Both the position numbers and the translations under genes were made by a program. Positions 6,115 through 9,460 of a DNA stretch of 9,460 nt are shown in pieces. The notes beneath the pieces are model-generated. The model ran no database searches. It was not told the DNA's origin and saw nothing but the letters and a program-made list of their open reading frames with translations. The DNA lies in assembly GCA_946479055.1 (NCBI GenBank), contig CAMLEX010000142.1, positions 1-9,460 of the forward strand. Direction: 5' to 3'. Origin of the DNA: an uncultured Bacteroidota bacterium (lineage in GTDB: Bacteria > Bacteroidota > Bacteroidia > Chitinophagales > Chitinophagaceae). Every line of letters starts with the position of its first letter. The stretch's first letter is position 1.

Positions 6115-6241
6115 AAAAAAGAAAGTTGATTGACATTGGACTTGCGGAGGATTTTCAATGGATTTGGAAATCTTATCATGGACGGTTTTCCCGTTAACGG
6201 GAATCTGGATATTGGATGCTGCTAATCTCGTCAATCAACTT
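6115..6241 (-). ncRNA. Predicted small RNA, copy 1 (closed-stem, UCC-rich)
   Basis: A minus-strand RNA of about 127 nt. The predicted 5' end (near 6241, five bases after an exact -7 box) coincides with the first base of a 12-bp arm, AAGTTGATTGAC (6241-6230). The complementary arm is at 6134-6123 and is followed by a U-rich tract (UCUUUUUU, 6122-6115) suited to termination. The 95-nt interior holds a perfect 16-bp palindrome (6188-6203) and nine UCC triplets, six of them UCCA. A paralog with the same architecture is at 8255-8379. Shared interior blocks include AUCCAAURUCCA, AACCGUCCA and UUUCCAA...UUGAAA. No long ORF occurs on this strand. It resembles no RNA class I can name; function is unknown. 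It is encoded divergently from RR2. Confidence 0.6.
6188..6203. repeat. 16-bp perfect palindrome inside small RNA copy 1
   Basis: TTCCCGTTAACGGGAA is a perfect palindrome. In RNA it can form a 6-bp hairpin with a UUAA loop or pair between two molecules. It is absent from copy 2, where the flanking conserved sequence is continuous, so it is an insertion or deletion difference between the paralogs. Confidence 0.85.
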
Positions 6242-6245
6242 GAAA

Positions 6246-6277
6246 CAAAACTATATTCACATACCAATGTGGACAAG
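6246..6277 (-). promoter_or_regulatory. Predicted promoter of small RNA copy 1 with spacer dyad
   Basis: On the minus strand, a -33-like CTTG (6277-6274) is followed by a 20-bp spacer and an exact TAnnTTTG -7 box, TAGTTTTG (6253-6246). The spacer contains the dyad CACAT-TGGT-ATGTG (6271-6258), a likely operator. Spacing and box positions are identical in copy 2, and the outer bases TGCTCTTGTCC are conserved. Confidence 0.6.
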
Positions 6278-6469
6278 AGCAGTATTGCCTTTTTTCAAAA
6301 TGGAAGTTTTTACTGCTTTTTCGTAGACTTACGATTATGGCAATACGATGTATTACGATGAAATAGTATATAATTGTAATTAAATGAAATGTATGGTTAA
6401 GAATAACTACTTATTAAACTTCGACTTCAAAATTTTGAGAATGAAACAAATAAGCAAAACAAAAAAAAC

Positions 6470-6477
6470 TACATTTG
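6470..6477 (+). promoter_or_regulatory. -7 box upstream of RR2
   Basis: TACATTTG matches TAnnTTTG exactly, 72 bp before the RR2 start. No -33 TTTG is found at 19-21 bp spacing, so the promoter may be weak or activator-dependent. It would place the start site near 6484, downstream of the small RNA locus, so the RR2 leader would not include that element. Confidence 0.35.
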
Positions 6478-6496
6478 GAATCGGAAAATCACCATC

Positions 6497-6514
6497 TCCC
6501 GTTTTATTGCGGGA
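6497..6514 (+). other. Small hairpin in the RR2 leader
   Basis: TCCCG and CGGGA form a 5-bp stem with an 8-nt loop, 36 bp before the RR2 start and inside the predicted leader. There is no U-run after it, so it is more likely to affect translation or stability than termination, if it does anything. Confidence 0.3.
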
Positions 6515-6549
6515 CAGGCATTAAATGACTGCTTAAACCAAAATTGTAA

Positions 6550-7206
6550 ATGTCAAGCCAGGAGATAAAAATAGCAATAGCTGATGATCATAAGATATTT
6601 CGTGACGGAATACGGATGGCTCTGAAAGACAGGGAATATTTGAAAATACTGTGGGAGGCCGAAGATGGAAAAGACCTTATGCATAAGCTTCAGCTCAAAC
6701 TTCCCGATGTAATATTGATGGATATCCGTATGCCGGAAGTTGATGGCATCAATGCCATTAGTATAATACGTAAAGAATATGATGCGTTAAAGATTATTGT
6801 GCTTACAATGTATGATGATCAGGAGATGATTACTAAAATGATGGAGATGGGCGCCAATGCTTATCTGACCAAGACCACCGATCCTGATGAGATATACCAG
6901 GCTATACTTACCTGCATGAATGACGATTTTTATTTTAATGAACTGGTAAATAAGGCCGTGCTTTTAAAATTGCAACATAAAAAAACGGTCCGACAGTTTT
7001 ATCCTAACCCGGTAAAGCTTTCTGAAAAAGAAATACGCATATTAAAGCTGATAGCAGAAGATAAAACCACGGATGAAATATCGAAAGAAGTTTTTCTCAG
7101 TCCCCGCACCATTGAAACCATCCGGCAGAATATGAAGCAAAAGGTAGGCGCCAAAACAATTGCTGGGTTGGTTATGTATGCGATGCGAAATAAACTGCTG
7201 GAATAA
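6550..7206 (+). CDS. LuxR/NarL-family response regulator (RR2), orphan
   Basis: A 218-residue regulator with the same layout as RR1. The receiver spans about residues 6-122: Asp12-Asp13 in IADDHKIFRDG, phospho-acceptor Asp58 in VILMDIRMPE, Thr86 and Lys108. The LuxR-type DNA-binding domain is at about 152-214 (LSEKEIRILKLI, TTDEISKEV, LSPRTIETIRQNMKQKVG). All phosphotransfer residues are intact, yet no kinase gene is adjacent on this strand. Close receiver similarity to RR1 makes the kinase at 4156-4986 a candidate donor. The recognition helix differs from RR1 and RR3 (T-I-E-T-I-R-Q-N against T-V-E-A-I), so it may read a different DNA half-site. A predicted small RNA gene (copy 1) is encoded divergently about 270 bp upstream. 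The start has no alternatives nearby. Confidence 0.94.
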   Translation: MSSQEIKIAIADDHKIFRDGIRMALKDREYLKILWEAEDGKDLMHKLQLKLPDVILMDIRMPEVDGINAISIIRKEYDALKIIVLTMYDDQEMITKMMEMGANAYLTKTTDPDEIYQAILTCMNDDFYFNELVNKAVLLKLQHKKTVRQFYPNPVKLSEKEIRILKLIAEDKTTDEISKEVFLSPRTIETIRQNMKQKVGAKTIAGLVMYAMRNKLLE

Positions 7207-7284
7207 GGGCTCACTAAGTCTCCCATGAAGGGAAACTTTACATCCTTAAAACTATTATTCATACACAGAATATAAAGTCACAGC

Positions 7285-8028
7285 ATGGAGAATGCCAATA
7301 ACAGTTATTTTGACGGCTACTATAAAGATATATGGCGCAATCTTGTTCCCGCTGAATTGACGGTGAAAGAAACTGATTTCATGTTGCAATATTTTAACCT
7401 GCAACCGGGAAATAAAGTTCTGGATATGATGTGTGGTTACGGGCGTCATGCCATTTCGCTTGCAAAAAAAGGAGTAAGCGTTACAGCTGTAGACAACCTG
7501 GATGAATATATTAGCGAAATAAATGAGACTGCCGTTAAAGGTGATTTACCCATCAAAGCGTATAAGGCTGATGTAGTGAAATTTGAGGCTGAGGAGATTT
7601 TTGACCTTGCCCTTTGCATGGGAAACAGTCTTTGTTTTTTTGACAGAAAAGACACGTTAAAGATTTTGAAAATGATCGCTTTACATCTAAAAACAGGCGG
7701 TCATTTTTTTATCAACACCTGGATGCTTGCAGAAATAGCATTCAATAATTTCAGGGAAAAAGCATGGAGCAGTGTTGGCGATCTGAAGTTTATTATAGAA
7801 AATAAATATCTTTTGCAGCCATCACGCATAGAAGCAGAGCATTTAATTATAGCTCCGGATGGGAAGACAGAAACTAAAAAAGCTGTTGATTATATATACT
7901 CAATTGCGGAAATGGGTTCATTGCTGGAAGAAGCCGGTTTTTCCATGAACGAAGTATACAGTATTCCCGGCAGAAAAAAATTTACTTTGGGTGATCCAAG
8001 GGCTTATATAGTTGCCGAAAAGCGATAA
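7285..8028 (+). CDS. Class I SAM-dependent methyltransferase
   Basis: A 247-residue soluble methyltransferase. The SAM-binding Rossmann motif I is at residues 45-53 (VLDMMCGYG, followed by RHAISLAKKG). The acidic residue ending strand 2 is in VTAVDNLDEY, and motif IV-like FDLALCMGNSLCFF and HLKTGGHFFINTW follow. The N-terminus (YFDGYYKDIWRNLVPAELT) and the C-terminal GDPRAYIVAEK match a common but functionally uncharacterised small-molecule methyltransferase group in Bacteroidota; the substrate is unknown. It lies 78 bp after RR2 on the same strand, and that gap has only a weak TCCC/GGGA hairpin, so co-transcription with RR2 is possible. There is no membrane or export signal. The ATG at 7285 gives a normal-length N-terminus. 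Confidence 0.9.
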   Translation: MENANNSYFDGYYKDIWRNLVPAELTVKETDFMLQYFNLQPGNKVLDMMCGYGRHAISLAKKGVSVTAVDNLDEYISEINETAVKGDLPIKAYKADVVKFEAEEIFDLALCMGNSLCFFDRKDTLKILKMIALHLKTGGHFFINTWMLAEIAFNNFREKAWSSVGDLKFIIENKYLLQPSRIEAEHLIIAPDGKTETKKAVDYIYSIAEMGSLLEEAGFSMNEVYSIPGRKKFTLGDPRAYIVAEKR

Positions 8029-8090
8029 TGGATTTATTCCGTTGGGTGTTCTCTTCAATATTTTTTCTTTTATAGTAAGTATGTAACAAT

Positions 8091-8115
8091 AAAAAAACCC
8101 TTCCTTTCGGAAGGG
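8091..8115 (-). terminator. Strong intrinsic terminator on the minus strand
   Basis: Read on the minus strand, CCCTTCC-GAAA-GGAAGGG is a perfect 7-bp stem with a GNRA-type tetraloop followed by seven T residues. The plus-strand side has no T-run after the stem, so it terminates leftward transcription. No minus-strand protein gene lies to its right. The only predicted leftward transcript is small RNA copy 2, whose own terminal U-tract is weak, so this may be its backup stop. It could also stabilise the methyltransferase mRNA 3' end. Confidence 0.8.
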
Positions 8116-8120
8116 CGCTG

Positions 8121-8138
8121 AACGTTACTGTTATGAAA
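8121..8138 (+). repeat. 18-bp shared sequence, copy 2
   Basis: AACGTTACTGTTATGAAA is the exact reverse complement of 5801-5818. It starts five bases after the terminator stem. Its ATG opens the short ORF at 8133-8186. Confidence 0.7.
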
Positions 8139-8186
8139 GAAAATTCTTATTTTAATGTAATAGAATCAGAAATAGGAAAAGGCTAA
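8133..8186 (+). CDS. Very short ORF (17 codons), hypothetical peptide
   Basis: A 17-residue frame starting MKENSYFNVI and ending EIGKG. Like the ORF at 5738-5806, it is preceded by the identical 12 bases AACGTTACTGTT and starts ATG-AAA. The two peptides show no clear similarity beyond Met-Lys, which argues that the conserved part is the upstream DNA or RNA rather than a protein. It is kept as a low-confidence candidate. Confidence 0.18.
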   Translation: MKENSYFNVIESEIGKG

Positions 8187-8254
8187 TGGTATTCGGTTTA
8201 ATTGACAGTTTTTCATAAAAGAACGAATCAATAAAACGGGTTAATTAATAATTA

Positions 8255-8379
8255 TTAAAAGAGAAAGTTGATTGCCAGGAAAAGAGTCGTTGGACTTTCA
8301 AAGGATTGGAAATGACTTTCTGGACGGTTTGGACATTGGATAATAAGGATAACGAATCACCCGAATCAATCAACTTTCT
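8255..8379 (-). ncRNA. Predicted small RNA, copy 2 (closed-stem, UCC-rich)
   Basis: A paralog of the RNA at 6115-6241, about 125 nt on the minus strand. The predicted 5' end near 8379 is again the first base of the closing stem: AGAAAGTTGATTG (8379-8367) pairs over 13 bp with 8274-8262. The trailing tract is CUUUUAAUAAU, weaker than in copy 1, with a strong terminator further on at 8091-8115. The 92-nt interior contains eight UCC triplets, five of them UCCA, and lacks the palindrome of copy 1. The two copies have diverged substantially in the interior while keeping the stem, the promoter spacing and the UCC motifs, which suggests selection on those properties. It is encoded divergently from RR3. 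Confidence 0.6.
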
Positions 8380-8383
8380 GAAA

Positions 8384-8415
8384 CAAAAATATATTCACAC
8401 CCGCGTGTGGACAAG
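8384..8415 (-). promoter_or_regulatory. Predicted promoter of small RNA copy 2 with spacer dyad
   Basis: On the minus strand, -33-like CTTG (8415-8412), a 20-bp spacer and an exact -7 box TATTTTTG (8391-8384). The spacer dyad is CACAC-GCGG-GTGTG (8409-8396). Compared with copy 1, the fifth base of the left arm and its partner in the right arm have both changed, so symmetry is kept. Confidence 0.6.
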
Positions 8416-8532
8416 AGCATAACTGCCCTATTTAAATATTTCAGCATTTACGGGTATACTCGTATATTATCTTTCATTGTCACTCGTATTTTTTCTATTT
8501 GTTTTTATAGGAAAAACTCTTATTTGATTACT

Positions 8533-8619
8533 GGTACTTTCCACAAATACGAAATCAAGTACTTCTACTATGGTATATATTGCAGGAATTTTCCATCTTG
8601 CAGGAATAGAACAAGTACC
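8533..8619 (+). repeat. Competing GGTACTT / AAGTACTT / AAGTACC segments upstream of RR3
   Basis: GGTACTT (8533-8539) can pair with AAGTACC (8613-8619) or with the palindromic AAGTACTT (8557-8564) between them. Such alternatives could form a leader switch or operator set just before RR3. The evidence is short-motif symmetry only. Confidence 0.3.
8580..8607 (+). repeat. Direct repeat TTGCAGGAAT, two copies 18 bp apart
   Basis: TTGCAGGAAT occurs at 8580-8589 and 8598-8607, 45-72 bp before the RR3 start. The spacing is close to two helical turns, as for tandem binding sites of a regulator, but a chance duplication is also possible. Confidence 0.4.
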
Positions 8620-8651
8620 GAACCCTATCAATTTTACTAATACAAAAATCC

Positions 8652-9326
8652 ATGAAAAACCCCGAATCTAACTCCTTAATTAAAGTAGCTATCGCAGATG
8701 ATCATGCCCTGTTCCGGACGGGTGTAAAAACGTCCCTTTCCAGCCGAAAAGATATTCAGATGGTTGCCGAAGCAGAAAATGGCATGCAATTACTAAACTT
8801 ATTGCGTCATATTCAACCTGATGTGGTTCTGCTGGATATCCAGATGCCAATTATGGATGGATTGACGACACTTCCGGAAATTAAAAAGCTCTATCCCGGT
8901 GTAAAAGTTATCATGCTTTCCATGCATAATGATCATTCCGTAATATCGCGGATGATGGAAATAGGCGCCAATTCATACCTGACAAAGGAATCAGGATCAG
9001 AAATGATCTATGATGCAATACGGGCCGTTTATGAACAAGATTTCTTTTTCAATGACCTTACAAATAAAGCCCTGCTTAGTGGTTTGCGTACAAAGCGTAC
9101 GTCAGAATCATCGATGCCGCAGGATGTACAATTGACTGATAAAGAAATAACTATTTTAAAACTGATGTGTGACGAAAAAAGCACAAAGGAAATTGCTGAT
9201 ATAGTTGATCTGAGTCCGCGGACAGTGGAGGCGATCCGGGATAAACTGAAGACCAAAACGGGCACTAAATCCATGGCAGGTTTGGTAATGTATGCCGTAA
9301 AGGCCGGCCTGGTAGAACAAGCGTAA
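8652..9326 (+). CDS. LuxR/NarL-family response regulator (RR3), orphan
   Basis: A 224-residue regulator, the third member of the family here. The receiver spans about residues 10-126: Asp16-Asp17 in IADDHALFRTG, phospho-acceptor Asp62 in VVLLDIQMPI, Ser90 and Lys112. The LuxR-type helix-turn-helix is at about 157-219 (LTDKEITILKLM, STKEIADIV, LSPRTVEAIRDKLKTKTG). All receiver residues are intact. No kinase gene is adjacent within the window, although one could follow beyond its right edge. It has a slightly longer N-terminus than its paralogs (MKNPESNSLIK). Its recognition helix is closer to RR1 than to RR2. Small RNA copy 2 is encoded divergently about 240 bp upstream, the same arrangement as RR2 with copy 1. 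It ends in two consecutive stop codons (TAATAA). Confidence 0.94.
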   Translation: MKNPESNSLIKVAIADDHALFRTGVKTSLSSRKDIQMVAEAENGMQLLNLLRHIQPDVVLLDIQMPIMDGLTTLPEIKKLYPGVKVIMLSMHNDHSVISRMMEIGANSYLTKESGSEMIYDAIRAVYEQDFFFNDLTNKALLSGLRTKRTSESSMPQDVQLTDKEITILKLMCDEKSTKEIADIVDLSPRTVEAIRDKLKTKTGTKSMAGLVMYAVKAGLVEQA

Positions 9327-9347
9327 TAACCTCTAACTAATTGCTTA

Positions 9348-9373
9348 TAGGCCATCCCGTTTAATGCGGCCTA
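9348..9373 (+). other. Hairpin after RR3
   Basis: TAGGCC and GGCCTA form a 6-bp stem with a 14-nt loop, 22 bp after the RR3 stop. It is followed directly by the GTTA repeat rather than a T-run, so it is at best a non-classical terminator or an mRNA-stabilising 3' structure. Confidence 0.4.
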
Positions 9374-9374
9374 C

Positions 9375-9426
<52 letters not shown>

Positions 9427-9436
9427 AACGTTTCTT

Positions 9437-9444
9437 TAGATTTG
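9437..9444 (+). promoter_or_regulatory. Isolated -7 box near the right edge
   Basis: TAGATTTG matches TAnnTTTG, but no -33 TTTG precedes it at 19-21 bp. It may drive a gene beyond the window. An 8-bp degenerate match on its own is weak evidence. Confidence 0.2.
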
Positions 9445-9460
9445 GCTGAAATTTTGGTTG

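Larger units (their letters stand above)
5704..6549. other. Long intergenic region between the kinase operon and RR2
   Basis: About 850 bp without a conventional gene. Going right from the operon promoter, it holds a 22-codon minus-strand ORF, an 18-bp sequence repeated in inverted orientation at 8121-8138, a 10-bp inverted repeat at 5869-5920, and a TCCAC-GATT-GTGGA dyad at 6061-6074. A predicted minus-strand small RNA gene with its own promoter (6115-6277) follows, then the RR2 upstream region. The 67-codon plus-strand frame at 6158-6361 is antisense to the small RNA and shows no protein-like conservation with the second copy. Confidence 0.7.
8029..8651. other. Long intergenic region between the methyltransferase and RR3
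   Basis: About 620 bp without a conventional gene. It holds a minus-strand terminator (8091-8115), the second copy of the 18-bp shared sequence with a 17-codon ORF, and the second small RNA gene with its promoter (8255-8415). The stretch leading to RR3 contains short direct and inverted repeats. The 77-codon plus-strand frame at 8407-8640 starts at a GTG inside the small RNA promoter and looks spurious. I found no convincing RR3 promoter with both boxes. Confidence 0.7.

Noticed and set aside
6115..6241. MITE or other miniature transposon explanation for the duplicated block
   Set aside because: The inverted arms look like terminal repeats, but similarity extends about 40 bp beyond one arm, exactly over a promoter, and no target-site duplication is visible. 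Not fully excluded without a genome-wide copy count.
6275..6320. Plus-strand terminator formed by AAGAGCAGTA and TACTGCTTTT followed by T residues
   Set aside because: The left arm is simply the conserved -33 region of the small RNA promoter, the loop is 26 nt, and the right arm is absent from copy 2. Probably chance pairing.
6158..6361. 67-codon plus-strand ORF as a protein gene
   Set aside because: It runs antisense through the predicted small RNA and its promoter. In the paralogous block at 8262-8415 the corresponding frame is not maintained, so the conserved features are structural, not coding.
8255..8379. 6S RNA
   Set aside because: The closed ends resemble 6S RNA, but the length is short, there are two diverged copies, and the interior is UCC-rich rather than a bubble flanked by long rods.
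8407..8640. 77-codon plus-strand ORF as a gene upstream of RR3
   Set aside because: Its GTG start lies inside the small RNA promoter, and its product is rich in Tyr, Phe, Ile and Ser with no recognisable domain, as expected of translated AT-rich spacer.

Overview
The window looks like a chromosomal segment of a Bacteroidota bacterium, most likely from the Chitinophagia. I infer this from the low G+C content, two families largely confined to that phylum (DUF4835/PorD and a DUF4296 lipoprotein), HisKA_3/LuxR-type signalling genes, and several exact matches to the phylum's primary-sigma -7 box (TAnnTTTG).

Positions 1-3434 (plus strand) are housekeeping. The 3' end of coaBC (coenzyme A synthesis) overlaps a DUF4835/PorD gene, which overlaps a small lipoprotein gene. 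After about 150 bp come the two subunits of a class I CoA-transferase (scoA, scoB).

Positions 3466-5700 (minus strand) form a signalling operon, read right to left: an integral membrane protein with about seven helices, a histidine kinase with almost no sensory domain of its own, and a LuxR-type response regulator. Two further regulators of the same family (6550-7206 and 8652-9326, plus strand) have no adjacent kinase, and a small SAM methyltransferase gene lies between them. One kinase and three paralogous regulators suggest branched or cross-talking phosphotransfer.

The most unusual content is in the two long gaps, 5704-6549 and 8029-8651. Each carries a copy of the same roughly 170-bp block, about 230-270 bp upstream of and divergent from an orphan regulator gene. 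Read on the minus strand, each block has a -33-like CTTG, a 20-bp spacer containing a dyad, an exact -7 box, and a putative start coinciding with the first base of a 12-13 bp inverted repeat. The inverted repeat encloses about 92-95 nt rich in UCC motifs; its second arm is followed by a U-rich tract. I interpret these as two paralogous small RNA genes. The spacer dyads differ symmetrically (CACAT/ATGTG against CACAC/GTGTG), as expected for operators read by related dimeric regulators. I recognise no described RNA class here.

Other oddities are an 18-bp sequence shared in inverted orientation by the two gaps, containing the ATG of a very short ORF in each; the lack of a normal start codon for the first helix of the membrane protein; a strong minus-strand terminator at 8091-8115 that serves no visible gene; and an eight-copy GTTA tandem repeat after the last regulator.
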